DNA from: Pseudoalteromonas umbrosa
GTDB taxonomy: Bacteria; Pseudomonadota; Gammaproteobacteria; Enterobacterales; Alteromonadaceae
Direction of reading: 5' to 3'
Length of the DNA: 64,000 bases
Assembly (NCBI RefSeq): GCF_030125375.1
Contig: NZ_JASJUU010000003.1
Span: 386,247 to 450,246, forward strand
A program made the translations under genes and the position numbers. The notes beneath the pieces were generated by a model, which made no database searches, was not told the origin of the DNA, and worked only from the letters and a program-made list of their open reading frames with translations. Position 1 is the first letter of the stretch. Every line of letters begins with the position of its first letter. Of the stretch, positions 54,647 through 64,000 are shown piece by piece.

Positions 54647-55654
54647 TTATAGACGCTCAATTACAGCTTTTGTAAAGTCTGTTGTGCCGTGGTTACCACC
54701 AAGGTCACGAGTTGTGCGATCTCCTGATTTGATCACATCTGCAACAGCGCTGCGAATACGCTCAGCTGTTTCACCCATATCCAAGTACTCTAACATCTGA
54801 ATAGACGCTAGGATAACAGACGTTGGGTTTGCAAGGTTTTTACCCGCGATGTCAGGAGCACTTCCGTGTACTGCTTCGAAGATTGCCGCATTTTCACCAA
54901 TGTTTGCGCCCGGAGCCATACCTAAGCCACCAACTAGACCTGCACATAGATCAGAGATGATGTCACCAAATAGGTTAGTTGTAACTACAACGTCAAATTC
55001 ATCTGGGTTCATAACCAGTTTCATACAAGTTGCATCAACGATCATTTCTGCAGACTCGATGTCAGGGAAACGCTCACCCACTTCACGTGCAACTTTAAGG
55101 AATAGGCCTGAAGTTGACTTTAAGATGTTTGCTTTATGAACAGCAGTTACCTTCTTACGACCCTCGCGCTGCGCTAGCTCGTATGCGAAAGTAACAATCT
55201 TTTCTGCACCTTCACGTGTAATTTTAGACATTGCTTCAGCTTCTGTACCATCCTCTGATGTTACTTGGCCTAAGCCTGAGTACATACCTTGTGTGTTTTC
55301 ACGTACTGTAATGATGTCAATGTTGTCATAACGCGCTTGTGTGCCTTCGAAAGACTTAACTGGGCGTACGTTTGCGTAAAGGCCAAACTGCTTACGTAAA
55401 GTTACATTGATAGATGTGAAACCTTCACCTACTGGCGTTGTTAAAGGACCTTTTAATGTAAGCTTGTTGCGCTCAATTGCTTCTAGGGTTTCAGGTGGAA
55501 GAAGTTCACCCGTTTTCTCTAGCGCTGCAAGACCCGCGTCAACATATTCGTATTCGAAGTCACAGCCTGCTGCGTTTAAAATTTCAATTGCTGAGTCGAT
55601 GATGCTTGGACCGATACCATCACCACGAATAACGGTAACTGTTTGCTTAGCCAT
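54647..55654 (-). CDS. Isocitrate dehydrogenase, NAD-type
   Basis: A 335-residue member of the isocitrate/isopropylmalate dehydrogenase family, which oxidises and decarboxylates its substrate with NAD or NADP. The segment FTSINVTLRKQFGLYANVRP contains Ser and Asn at the positions that bind isocitrate, whereas isopropylmalate enzymes differ there. RENTQGMYSGLGQ, the catalytic Lys in VHKANILK, and NLFGDIISDLCAGLVGG follow. The short length matches NAD-dependent homo-oligomeric forms rather than E. coli Icd. Start ATG with AAGGA seven bases upstream. Confidence 0.88.
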   Translation of the reverse strand: MAKQTVTVIRGDGIGPSIIDSAIEILNAAGCDFEYEYVDAGLAALEKTGELLPPETLEAIERNKLTLKGPLTTPVGEGFTSINVTLRKQFGLYANVRPVKSFEGTQARYDNIDIITVRENTQGMYSGLGQVTSEDGTEAEAMSKITREGAEKIVTFAYELAQREGRKKVTAVHKANILKSTSGLFLKVAREVGERFPDIESAEMIVDATCMKLVMNPDEFDVVVTTNLFGDIISDLCAGLVGGLGMAPGANIGENAAIFEAVHGSAPDIAGKNLANPTSVILASIQMLEYLDMGETAERIRSAVADVIKSGDRTTRDLGGNHGTTDFTKAVIERL

Positions 55655-55855
55655 TTAGTTTTCCTTTATCAAAATAAATTGTACACACATAAAAGAAGGA
55701 CTTGTTTATTGTAGTCAATCAAATAAAAAGTGTGTGTTCGCTTGAAAAATTAAGCGCGTTTTATAGCAATTTATTCATAGATATTCCAGCAAGGAATGAT
55801 AAAAAGGCATAAATCATAGTTATGTCTGTTATATTCTATATTTATAGAATAAATA

Positions 55856-57541
55856 TTATTCAATCACACTGTATAAAGATAGCTCGAGTATTGCGTCGTT
55901 CAGCTGTGCCTCATCGCGCCAACCAAACATACTTATTTGATTTTCTAAAACAAGGCGTTGCCAACTAGTGGGCTCAAAATATGCGCTGCTGCATTGCATC
56001 GCCAGTACCTTTATAGCGACAAATGTCTTCGCTTCTTCACTTAATGCATTATGCTTTTCCTTTTCAGACTGTATAAATGCGTTATGGGGGGCGCTGCTAT
56101 CAAAATGATGAGTAAAATATTCGTCCAATTTGGCGGAGTTGAATTCTAAGAAGCCAAATAATCTTGCCAGAGAATATGGTGTGCTATCGTCAATTTGCTC
56201 ACTAACACAAGTAAAGCGTTTAATGTCTATATCATGGTGTTTGAGCATAAAGGCAATAACAGCACTGATTGGAGAAAGAACACTTTCATAGTCTTGTCCA
56301 TAGGCTTGTTTTGTTAATGTCGCGAGGATCAGAGCGAGTTGTTGATACTTATGCCAAATATCCAAAGCAAAAGGGTGTTTCAATTGAGAAATAACCTGCT
56401 CTATGAGCACTCGTTGGCATAGTAAGCTGGCAGTGTCGAGCCCAACCATCGTTAAGCAGTGTCGTGTGTTTGCGCCTTTTTGTGATTCGCGATTATATTG
56501 TTTGGCTGCTTGCTGCAGCGCTTGTTCAATATATGGAAAAGGCGCAATGGTTTTTTCTATCGCTCTAAAGCTACCAAAACTGTTTTTACCGAGCTTGTCT
56601 ATTACTGAATACGTAGATTCAAATGCATCATTATCAGCTTCTAGTATTTGTGGCTCTATGTGACTCCACACTTTAAATAGCAAGTGCTTATCTGCAGTTT
56701 TAAAAGGTCTGTATTCAAGTCTTAGAGGGTGTTGTGTTTTAACTAGTCGGTCTATTTTTTTATCTTTAAAGGTGCAAATTATTTGATTTTTGCCATTAAC
56801 TTGCAATAAAAGCGCTGTTTGCCCGCGATACTGAGTTGTGCAGCCAACGGGAAAGTGATTAAACTGAGTTGCGAGCTTATTTAATGTATCGCGAGTGAAT
56901 TCATCTTTGCTTGCCAAATACAGCTTTTTTACTGCTTGAGCTAAGACGTTAGGTGTGGCTTTTTTTATCAGTGACGTTGCAATAATTTGCGCTATGGCGA
57001 CAATTAAGGTGATGTTGTCATATAAAGGTGTATTACGTTTGCTCTTTAATGTTTCACAGTACGGGTGCAACCTAGGCATTATTCTTGCGGCTTGCTTATT
57101 GATTGAACCGCCATGCTCCAGCACTTTTACAGCAAGTTGATACCTGACTTTCCATATCTTCTTACCTTGTTCAGTTAATGGTTGATCACTAAGTAGCTTA
57201 TCACTTTCATTCTTGACACATAGGAAACTGGCCAAGCAGGCAACAAGGAGCTCTTGGCGGATTTTATGGGAGTAACCATGGCCTTGCGCAATCATACAAA
57301 CAAGTATGCACTTTTTCACGACAAGGTTAGTAGTTGGAGATAATTGCTTAAAGTGTAACGATAGGTAGCTATGGAGTGCATTTGGGCTGTGCTGGTATGT
57401 TTCGGTATATAGCTGTGCTAACTCAGCAAGGGTTGGGAAAATACTTGGCCATTTTTGCTTGTTATAGTATAGCCTCAGTATTTGCTCAGTTTTATTTACC
57501 AGTTCAAACAGTTGTTTAGTTACGTCTTTATTATTCGTCAT
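55856..57541 (-). CDS. Unrecognised protein, possibly HDOD/HD-like (561 aa)
   Basis: I do not recognise this protein. It is soluble and largely helical. The central and C-terminal parts (HCLTMVGLDTASLLCQRVLIEQVI, then FALDIWHKYQQLALILATL) resemble HDOD domains, and the region around SAVIAFMLKHHDIDI could be an HD-type metal-site relic. No complete HD motif is evident, so activity is doubtful. It overlaps the upstream DUF3192 gene by 11 bases and is likely cotranscribed. It may be a diverged signalling scaffold; this is a guess. Confidence 0.6.
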   Translation of the reverse strand: MTNNKDVTKQLFELVNKTEQILRLYYNKQKWPSIFPTLAELAQLYTETYQHSPNALHSYLSLHFKQLSPTTNLVVKKCILVCMIAQGHGYSHKIRQELLVACLASFLCVKNESDKLLSDQPLTEQGKKIWKVRYQLAVKVLEHGGSINKQAARIMPRLHPYCETLKSKRNTPLYDNITLIVAIAQIIATSLIKKATPNVLAQAVKKLYLASKDEFTRDTLNKLATQFNHFPVGCTTQYRGQTALLLQVNGKNQIICTFKDKKIDRLVKTQHPLRLEYRPFKTADKHLLFKVWSHIEPQILEADNDAFESTYSVIDKLGKNSFGSFRAIEKTIAPFPYIEQALQQAAKQYNRESQKGANTRHCLTMVGLDTASLLCQRVLIEQVISQLKHPFALDIWHKYQQLALILATLTKQAYGQDYESVLSPISAVIAFMLKHHDIDIKRFTCVSEQIDDSTPYSLARLFGFLEFNSAKLDEYFTHHFDSSAPHNAFIQSEKEKHNALSEEAKTFVAIKVLAMQCSSAYFEPTSWQRLVLENQISMFGWRDEAQLNDAILELSLYSVIE

Positions 57542-57926
57542 TGGTGAGCGCTTTCTCGTAAGCTACTATGGCACCTGCACCCCACAAAATAAGTTGACCA
57601 TTTTTAAACAGCAAACCGGTGCACTCATCTTGTGTGGTAATGCCATCAGGCTTCATTAGTTGTGTTCTGTAATACACAATTTGAAATACGGTATCGTCAT
57701 CAGATTTTACATAAGTAAGGTCTGGGCTTCCTAAATTATCTAACACGGCCTCTAGATTCATTTTTGTATCAGGCCTTAGCTTACTGATAAACCTTTTATT
57801 GAATGCTTCTCTATCTTTCCAGAGCATGGCCCTTGGATCATCTTTATAAAAGTTGATAACAAGATAGACAATACCCGCGTAAACGGCGAGTCCAAGAAAT
57901 ATATATTGTAGAACTTTTTTTATCAT
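57531..57926 (-). CDS. DUF3192 family protein
   Basis: A 131-residue protein with an N-terminal hydrophobic anchor (about 6-25) and a soluble domain containing LDNLGSPDLTYVKSDDDTVFQIVYYRTQ and TTQDECTGLLFKNGQL. This matches the DUF3192 family of Vibrio, Shewanella and relatives, resembling a lipoprotein-assembly (SmpA/BamE-like) fold. It precedes the 561-residue protein with an 11-base overlap. Function unknown. Confidence 0.82.
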   Translation of the reverse strand: MIKKVLQYIFLGLAVYAGIVYLVINFYKDDPRAMLWKDREAFNKRFISKLRPDTKMNLEAVLDNLGSPDLTYVKSDDDTVFQIVYYRTQLMKPDGITTQDECTGLLFKNGQLILWGAGAIVAYEKALTNDE

Positions 57927-58004
57927 TTAAGTCACCTGAATACAGCACGCTAAGGTTATCTGAAGCATGTATCTATAACAAGTAATTTGAGTTTAACGCA
58001 ATAA

Positions 58005-58772
58005 CTACAGCCTAAGTTCTTTTAAAGTAAAGCCAACTTCAATATCAGTCCTGAGTGCCACAAGTGATTTGCTTAAAATAAAGTTATCGATATCAGATTC
58101 GATTTTCTTTCTCGCAGTTGCATTAAGGCTCTGGCTTTCAAGTGCGCTCTCAACAGAACCAAATTCACTTAACACATCGATCGCTGTCTTTTTGCCAACT
58201 CCTTTTACGCCGGGAATATCATTGGTCTTATCGCCCATTAGGCCCCAAAAATCATGCAGTTTATTTTTATCTATGGAAAACTTTTTCTCTACATCATCTG
58301 CATGTATGTTTTGCTGCTTAAAATAGTCATAAATACTAATATGTTCACTGATTAAAGGTAAAAAACCTTTATCTGTCGACACTATAGTAGAGCTAACGCC
58401 GTGGCTGGCTGCTTTAAAAGCCAAAGTAGCAAGAATATCATCCGCTTCATCCTGCAAAGGAAAATATGCTTTGACATTGTGCTCAGTAAAACCTGTTGCA
58501 ACTATTTCTAAATTGGTTTTTAGTGCGCTAGGCATGGGCTTTCTAGTTGCTTTGTATTGTGGATAAAGGTGATATCGCCAGCTTCTGTCGCCATCAAATA
58601 CGGCAATAGCGTGGCTTGCTTGAGATGTTTTTAGTAATTTTCGGGTCGCATTTTTTACCCTTTGGGTGCAGCTTTTAATGATTTGCTCATCTGTCAGCCC
58701 AGCTTGTTCGCAATCAACAGCATAAATACGACGAATAAGGTTAAGTGCGTCAATCAGAAGTAAGTGAGCCAT
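58005..58772 (-). CDS. xni: Flap endonuclease Xni
   Basis: A 255-residue protein of the FEN/5'-3' exonuclease family, like the N-terminal domain of DNA polymerase I. LLLIDALNLIRRIYAVD and AVFDGDRSWRYHLYPQYKATRK hold metal ligands; DEADDILATLA and STDKGFLPLI follow; the helix-hairpin-helix region is GDKTNDIPGVKGVGKKTA. In E. coli the xni gene lies beside ppnN, as here. It helps remove flaps in replication or repair. Confidence 0.92.
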   Translation of the reverse strand: MAHLLLIDALNLIRRIYAVDCEQAGLTDEQIIKSCTQRVKNATRKLLKTSQASHAIAVFDGDRSWRYHLYPQYKATRKPMPSALKTNLEIVATGFTEHNVKAYFPLQDEADDILATLAFKAASHGVSSTIVSTDKGFLPLISEHISIYDYFKQQNIHADDVEKKFSIDKNKLHDFWGLMGDKTNDIPGVKGVGKKTAIDVLSEFGSVESALESQSLNATARKKIESDIDNFILSKSLVALRTDIEVGFTLKELRL

Positions 58773-58884
58773 AAATATAATTTAATTAACAATAGGTTGC
58801 TTGTGTGGGGATTATAACAGAGGGGCAATGAGAGTTCATCGCCCCATATTGGTTTTGTTCAATGAGCTTAGAGGTATGCTTTAC

Positions 58885-60234
58885 CTAAGCCTGAATTTTA
58901 TAGCAGGGCTCGTATTTGCTGCCCGGCAATTTCATTCGTCCTTGGCTAACAAAAGCTTGTAGCAGCTTATCCATATCTGTCATAAGTGATTTGTCACCTG
59001 ACAGAATATAAGGGCCATATTGTTTAATCGCTTTTACACCGTTGTCTTTAACATTTCCAGCAACGATCCCTGAAAAAGCGCGTCTTAGATTTGCTGCAAG
59101 TATTTCTTTGGGCTGATTTAGGTGTAAGTTGAGTGAGGCCATGTTCTCATGCGTTGGTTCGAAAGGCATTTGAAAGGGTTCTTCAATTTTAAGTGTCCAG
59201 TTAAAATAGTAAGCATCACCTTCCGACTTTCTGTATTCTCTTACATTGGGCATTTCAGATTTAATGTATTTTGCTACACGTTCAGGGTCATCAATGATGA
59301 TTTCAAATTTATCGAGTGCTTCTTTACCCAAAGTTTTTTCAACAAATTTTGCTATTTCGTCAAAATAGGCCGCGCTAGAGGAGGGGCCCGTTAAGATCAC
59401 TGGCAAAACTTGCTTTTTATTTTCAGGGTGGAGCAAGATCCCAAGTAAATAAAGCAGTTCTTCTGATGTACCCGCGCCACCTGGGAAAATAATAATGGCA
59501 TGTGCAGCTCTAACAAACGCTTCCAGTCGTTTTTCAATATCTGGTAAAATGACCAGTTCATTGACGATTGGGTTTGGCGGTTCTGCTGCGATGATGCTGG
59601 GTTCTGTAAGGCCCAAATAACGGTTGTTGGTGATACGTTGTTTAGCATGGCCAATTGTAGCGCCTTTCATTGGCCCCTTCATCGCGCCTGGCCCGCAACC
59701 TGTACAGATGTTTAACCCTCTCAGGCCGAGTTGGTAGCCTACTTCTTTAGTGTATTTATATTCTTGCTCGTTAATCGAGTGACCACCCCAGCATACCACC
59801 ATATTAGGATCTGTATTGACCTCTAAGGCATCAGCATTTCGTAACATGTCAAATACCATGTGGGTAATTTCTTTGGGGTCAATCAGGCTATCTTGGTGTC
59901 GTTGACAAATGAATAAAATGTCGCGAATAACAGAGAATATGTGTTCGTGGATCCCGTTGATAATTTTGCCATCAACAAAAGCAGACTCAGGCGGGTTTGT
60001 TAGCTCGATTTTTATACCGCGCTCGCGCGCAACCAATTTGACGTTAAAATCCTCAAACTTGCGGTATATTTCATAGCTTGAGTCTGTATGACTTCCTACG
60101 TTGAGAACAGCTAAAACGCAGTTTCTAAATAATTGATACCTTTCAAAAGTGGATGACTGTTGTAACAAGTCGACTTCTAGTTGCGATAATAAATTAAGAA
60201 CTCCAGTGGGGTTTAGCTGTACATGCATAGGCAT
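58885..60234 (-). CDS. ppnN: Pyrimidine/purine-5'-monophosphate nucleosidase PpnN
   Basis: A 449-residue LOG-family enzyme that splits nucleotide monophosphates into base and ribose-5-phosphate. [16 protein letters not shown] and [16 protein letters not shown] are family-specific; [26 protein letters not shown] and [20 protein letters not shown] form the nucleotide site. In E. coli it is activated by (p)ppGpp. It precedes xni and follows a diguanylate cyclase gene by eight bases, so they may be cotranscribed. Confidence 0.92.
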   Translation of the reverse strand: MPMHVQLNPTGVLNLLSQLEVDLLQQSSTFERYQLFRNCVLAVLNVGSHTDSSYEIYRKFEDFNVKLVARERGIKIELTNPPESAFVDGKIINGIHEHIFSVIRDILFICQRHQDSLIDPKEITHMVFDMLRNADALEVNTDPNMVVCWGGHSINEQEYKYTKEVGYQLGLRGLNICTGCGPGAMKGPMKGATIGHAKQRITNNRYLGLTEPSIIAAEPPNPIVNELVILPDIEKRLEAFVRAAHAIIIFPGGAGTSEELLYLLGILLHPENKKQVLPVILTGPSSSAAYFDEIAKFVEKTLGKEALDKFEIIIDDPERVAKYIKSEMPNVREYRKSEGDAYYFNWTLKIEEPFQMPFEPTHENMASLNLHLNQPKEILAANLRRAFSGIVAGNVKDNGVKAIKQYGPYILSGDKSLMTDMDKLLQAFVSQGRMKLPGSKYEPCYKIQA

Positions 60235-60242
60235 TCTCCATG

Positions 60243-61775
60243 TTATTCTCTAATGCAAAGTTTATCTCTACCTGAGTTTTTAGCGTCATACAAGGCGTTA
60301 TCCGCACGGTCAAATGCCGATAGCGTTGTATCGCCTTTTTTAAGCTGTGTTGCGCCAAGCGAAATTGTGATCTGAACTTCCTTTTCTTTAAATTTAAAAG
60401 GAATAGCTTTCACCGTGTTACGTATTTTTTCCAGTGGGCTTTGAGCCGAGCTTAACGGCATGCCCGGCATTAATAAAACAAACTCTTCGCCGCCATAACG
60501 GGCAATAAAGTCAGCTTTTCTAATAGACTTTTTAAGTGCTCTTGCAATTACTTGTAAGGTTTTATCACCGGCGCTATGACCATATTTGTCATTAATTGAC
60601 TTGAAATGGTCTACATCTATGACGACGAGTGTCACGTCACTATTGTGAACTTCGAACAAGTGAAATTCTTGATTATATCTATCATCAAATGCGGCACGAT
60701 TAGGCAACTTAGTAAGCCCATCGAGCAAACTTTTAAACTTCTGTTCGTTAAGACGCTTTTTATAATTAGTGACCTTGGTTTCAAGTAAGTTTATGCGATC
60801 ATTAATCTTATCAAAGCTTTGCAATAGTACTTCTTTATCACGGCGCTCGATACTTTCTCGCTCAATCAAATCTTTACTCAGTTCTTTAAGCTCATTATCA
60901 ACAAGTTGTTTTAGCTCTGTGATTGATGTTGCTTGCTGTGTTTGAGTATTTAACGTGGCGATTTTCTCTTCGATACGTTTATTTAAAGCAGAGACTTCTT
61001 GGTTTACTGACTTCGATTGACTTGTTGTTTCAACAATAGATTTGTGGAGCTCTTCAAGAGTTTGATTTAACGAAACTAAAAAGCCTTGTGCAGATTGTCG
61101 CTCGCGTGCAATAGACTTGGCAAATATGCGGATAATATTGACCGCGTTATCTAGCAAAGAGTCCACGGTATCATCGGATGAGAGGCTTTGCTTTATTTGT
61201 TTTATTTGCTCGGAGACATCTTCTTCGAACACTAACTCATTGGTCAAAGATAGAAGCTCTATGGCGAGTTCTGGATTACTTTGTGAAGCGTTAAATTCTG
61301 GGGCTGCCTTTGCTTGAAGGGTTTGCATATAAAATTGCAAAATCTTTTCAAGCAATGGAATAAACTCTGCGACAGATTTAACATCGCTAAGCTCGTGATC
61401 GAGTACATGACGAAGTCTGCGGCGGGTGTCATCAGGCAGACCTTTAAGTTTTTGTAATTGTTTACCTGCGGACTGAATGTGTGTTGTGAGCGCGCGCTCA
61501 TTGGTTTCGTAAACAGCTTCTTGTTGTTTTAGTTGTGTTATTGCTGTTTCAATGAGTGGAGTGATCTGCTCAATTTCCATGCCCTTGTTCAAGGCACTTC
61601 TAAACTTGGCGAGCTGATTATCTAGTGCGACATCTTGGCCTCTACAACTGAAAGATAAGCGCGTCGCAAAGTCCGATAACATCGAAACCTGCGTCTTTTT
61701 CGCTTCTTCAAGCGCTTTTCTAGCAGAGATGGCCTGAGAAAGTTTCTTTTCCAATAGTACAGTTTTATCAGTCAC
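60243..61775 (-). CDS. Cytoplasmic diguanylate cyclase (GGDEF)
   Basis: A 510-residue soluble protein. Residues 1-340 are helical and coiled-coil-rich (for example 230-345), probably a dimer-forming sensor. The C-terminal GGDEF domain has GGEEF at 428-432 and an inhibitory site RKAD at 419-422, so it should be an active cyclase with product inhibition. No membrane segment. It lies eight bases upstream of ppnN. Confidence 0.92.
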   Translation of the reverse strand: MTDKTVLLEKKLSQAISARKALEEAKKTQVSMLSDFATRLSFSCRGQDVALDNQLAKFRSALNKGMEIEQITPLIETAITQLKQQEAVYETNERALTTHIQSAGKQLQKLKGLPDDTRRRLRHVLDHELSDVKSVAEFIPLLEKILQFYMQTLQAKAAPEFNASQSNPELAIELLSLTNELVFEEDVSEQIKQIKQSLSSDDTVDSLLDNAVNIIRIFAKSIARERQSAQGFLVSLNQTLEELHKSIVETTSQSKSVNQEVSALNKRIEEKIATLNTQTQQATSITELKQLVDNELKELSKDLIERESIERRDKEVLLQSFDKINDRINLLETKVTNYKKRLNEQKFKSLLDGLTKLPNRAAFDDRYNQEFHLFEVHNSDVTLVVIDVDHFKSINDKYGHSAGDKTLQVIARALKKSIRKADFIARYGGEEFVLLMPGMPLSSAQSPLEKIRNTVKAIPFKFKEKEVQITISLGATQLKKGDTTLSAFDRADNALYDAKNSGRDKLCIRE

Positions 61776-61951
61776 AAAAATCCAACGTCTTTATTTACTA
61801 TATCAATTGCAAGTTTACATCAAATAACTGAAAAATGTGGGAGAATTTGAGGTTCAACTTGGTTTTTTATCTTGTCGATTCAACGAATTTATTAACTCTA
61901 GTATAAAGAATTTTGCTAATTTTAAGAAAACTATTTATTTTTTTATCGCTT

Positions 61952-63730
61952 ATGACAAGAAATTTATTCTTTACAACTTTGGCTTTAGCCAGTCATTTAT
62001 CCTATGCAAATGTAAATTACACATTATCAATTACAGAGCCAGAGCATCACCTTGGGCAAGTAGAGGTAAGTTTTCCCAAAACAGCGCAATCTTATATCGA
62101 CGTTCAATTACCTGACTGGCGAACTGGGCGGTATGAAATATTGAATATGGCCAATGGTATTCGTTTTTTTTCTGCCAACAACCTGTCAGGAAAGGCATTA
62201 AACTGGCATAAAATCGATAAAAATACTTGGCGTATACATCTTGATAAGCCAACTGAAGTGATCGTTTCTTATCAAGTATATGCAAATGAATTAGGGCTCA
62301 GGTCTCGGCACATAGACGACACGCATGCTTTTATTGACGCATCGGGTTTTTTTATGTTTAGCGATTCGTTTAGACAAGAGCCTGTAAAAGTAAATCTAGA
62401 AGTTCCTAGCGAGTGGCGCTCAGTATCTGGAATGGATTTTGCCGATTCTAAACATAGCTTCAAAGCGAGTAATTATGATGTCTTACTCGACTCGCCAATT
62501 GAAACAGGGATAAATCAACTTTATAAATATACGGTTGATGGCCGAGACTATGAACTGGTCATTTGGGGAGAAGGGAATTACGACGTAGAACTAATGATTA
62601 GGGACTTAAAAAAGCTCGTTAAAACAGGCAGCTTGATTTGGCATGATTATCCTTATGAAAGATATGTTTTTATGGTGCATGCAACTAGCGGTGCAAGAGG
62701 GGCTACAGAGCATTTAAATTCTACGATCATTCAGCGTCACAGAGATAAATTCGCGTCTAGGGATGATTATATCGGCTTCATTTCTACAGCCGCTCATGAG
62801 TTTATCCACATTTGGAATGTAAAAAATTATCGGCCTGATGGATTGGTACCTTACGACTATGTAGATATTAACTATAGTGATTTATTGTGGTTAGTTGAAG
62901 GCTCAACCAGTTATTTAGAGAACTACTTACTACTCAGTGCAGGCATCACAACCAATCAAGAATTTTATAAATCACTCACAAGCACCCTTAATCGGCACCT
63001 GAAAACACCTGGGCGAGAGGTGCAGTCAGTGGCACACACCAGTTATGACAAATGGATCAATCAATCTGGCGATCATGGCAAAAATTTTAGTACAAATATT
63101 TATCTTGAAGGGGCGTTGGTTTCTATGGCGCTCGATATTGATTTAATTGATAGAAGTGATGGAAAAGTGAGCTATAGAGATGTTCATAGTGAGCTTTATA
63201 AGCAACATAAGCTACCTAATTCATATAATAGTGATGATGTTAAACAGATCTTAAATCAGGTGAGTGGGCATGATTATAAAGAGTGGTGGGCTACGTATAT
63301 AGATAGTCCTGCGCTCATCGATTTTGATGCTTTGTTCGCAAAAGTGGGGTTAGAACATGTTTATCCTAATGATACGGTTATCGTCGCGAGCATAGATGGC
63401 GCTGCTAGAAGTGTTGGTCAACTGTTAGAGTTGACACATGTAGCTCGTGGAGGAAGTGCGTGGCAGGCTGGTTTGACGGCTGGTGATAAAATAGTTGCAT
63501 TTAATAAGCATCATGTTCGTAAAGACTTGCCGAATACACTTGCCTTGTTTGAACCTAGGAAAACAGTTGAAGTTGATTTTATTCGCCGCGATAAGTTAAT
63601 GACTACAAAGCTCAAGCTAGGTGAACAGGGGAGTAGGAGTAAAGTTGTGAGGGCCGTATATTCTCCAACACCGAGACAGGCTAAACTTTACAAAGCTTGG
63701 TTAGGCGTGACCCACCCCAATGCTAGATAA
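61952..63730 (+). CDS. M61-family metallopeptidase (glycyl aminopeptidase-like) with PDZ domain
   Basis: A 592-residue secreted peptidase with a signal peptide (MTRNLFFTTLALASHLSYA). The N-terminal beta domain (LPDWRTGRYEILNMANG) is followed by the zinc site HEFIHIWNVK near residue 281 and the third ligand in WLVEGSTSYLENYLL. A C-terminal PDZ domain (VARGGSAWQAGLTAGDKIVAFN) follows. M61 enzymes remove N-terminal Gly or Ala from peptides. A longer form from TTG at 61913 would extend the signal; ATG is preferred. It is divergent from the cyclase gene. Confidence 0.9.
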   Translation: MTRNLFFTTLALASHLSYANVNYTLSITEPEHHLGQVEVSFPKTAQSYIDVQLPDWRTGRYEILNMANGIRFFSANNLSGKALNWHKIDKNTWRIHLDKPTEVIVSYQVYANELGLRSRHIDDTHAFIDASGFFMFSDSFRQEPVKVNLEVPSEWRSVSGMDFADSKHSFKASNYDVLLDSPIETGINQLYKYTVDGRDYELVIWGEGNYDVELMIRDLKKLVKTGSLIWHDYPYERYVFMVHATSGARGATEHLNSTIIQRHRDKFASRDDYIGFISTAAHEFIHIWNVKNYRPDGLVPYDYVDINYSDLLWLVEGSTSYLENYLLLSAGITTNQEFYKSLTSTLNRHLKTPGREVQSVAHTSYDKWINQSGDHGKNFSTNIYLEGALVSMALDIDLIDRSDGKVSYRDVHSELYKQHKLPNSYNSDDVKQILNQVSGHDYKEWWATYIDSPALIDFDALFAKVGLEHVYPNDTVIVASIDGAARSVGQLLELTHVARGGSAWQAGLTAGDKIVAFNKHHVRKDLPNTLALFEPRKTVEVDFIRRDKLMTTKLKLGEQGSRSKVVRAVYSPTPRQAKLYKAWLGVTHPNAR

Positions 63731-63736
63731 AAAAAT

Positions 63737-63760
63737 AGGGGAACAAATTTGTTCCCCTTT
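63737..63760 (+). terminator. Terminator after the M61 peptidase gene
   Basis: AGGGGAACAAA and TTTGTTCCCCT are perfect inverted repeats with little loop, followed by TT. It may serve the convergent gene too. Confidence 0.75.
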
Positions 63761-63779
63761 ATGCTGTTCGCTCTATGTT

Positions 63780-63992
63780 TTACATGATACGAGAGAAAAA
63801 GCGTGAGCCTTTTGATCCTGAACGGTTTCTTCTCATTGAAGAGCGTATTTGTGCACGTGTACTTGCTAACCAGCTTTCACGGTTCACTTTTGCGTGGTCG
63901 CCTCGTCTGGCTTCTTCCGTTGCTCTAAAGCCACAGAACTCACGGTATGCTTTAAGGTCTAAAGATAAATCTTGAAGAACGAGCTCAATCAT
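63780..63992 (-). CDS. Hypothetical small basic protein (70 aa), near the edge
   Basis: An unrecognised 70-residue protein rich in Arg and Ser toward the C-terminus (STRAQIRSSMRRNRSGSKGS). The ATG at 63992 is only eight bases from the window end and the frame stays open beyond it, so the start may lie further upstream. It could be nucleic-acid-binding; this is not established. The convergent M61 terminator lies just after its stop. Confidence 0.45.
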   Translation of the reverse strand: MIELVLQDLSLDLKAYREFCGFRATEEARRGDHAKVNRESWLASTRAQIRSSMRRNRSGSKGSRFFSRIM

Positions 63993-64000
63993 AATTGCGT

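Overview
The window reads as chromosomal DNA of a marine gammaproteobacterium of the Alteromonadales, most like Pseudoalteromonas. The reasons are AT-rich housekeeping genes (ilvIH, hup, rnz, xni-ppnN, zapE), several protein families typical of that order (DUF3081-like, DUF3192, DUF6058-like, a GlyGly-CTERM surface protein) and many c-di-GMP genes. The genus is inferred. I saw no rRNA, tRNA, CRISPR array, prophage or insertion sequence.

Layout. 0-10 kb: tail of a cadherin-like GlyGly-CTERM protein, a zinc-independent ribosomal protein pair (rpmE2-rpmJ2) behind a candidate Zur box, a plant-type dihydrodipicolinate synthase, a DEAD-box helicase, ZapE, a GST, an AbgT transporter and small hypotheticals. 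10-20 kb: RNase Z, an AraC-PPK2-DUF2252 operon, an arginine catabolic group (astC-astA-DUF1338) with a divergent Lrp-type regulator, and a GGDEF-EAL protein. 20-32 kb: one glycogen operon, CBM48 protein-malQ-glgB-glgX-glgP-glgC-glgA, holding synthesis, branching, debranching and phosphorolysis genes. 32-42 kb: an EAL/HDOD-DUF418-periplasmic binding protein operon, rluF, an RND efflux pair with a divergent LysR regulator, and an alkyltransferase-like protein.

42-51.3 kb is the most striking part: a compact light/singlet-oxygen defence operon. An ECF sigma factor and its zinc anti-sigma ChrR are followed by a DUF523-DUF1722 protein (RudS-type tRNA 4-thiouridine desulfidase), a photolyase, an NTF2-like protein, an SDR, a FAD amine-oxidase-like protein, DUF1365, a cyclopropane-synthase-like methyltransferase and DUF2878. 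The last enzymes look like a furan (or modified) fatty-acid pathway. Two promoters with the same architecture, TGATC(T/G) then 16 nt then CGTA, precede the sigma gene and the LON-domain gene just upstream, so both probably belong to the sigma factor's regulon.

51.4-64 kb: HU, then ilvIH on the minus strand with a complete attenuator (promoter, 19-residue leader peptide with 12 branched-chain residues, terminator hairpin), an NAD-type isocitrate dehydrogenase, an unrecognised HDOD-like protein, DUF3192, xni, ppnN, a diguanylate cyclase, and an M61 peptidase. Start sites were chosen by Shine-Dalgarno, overlap and family alignment; TTG and GTG starts are frequent.
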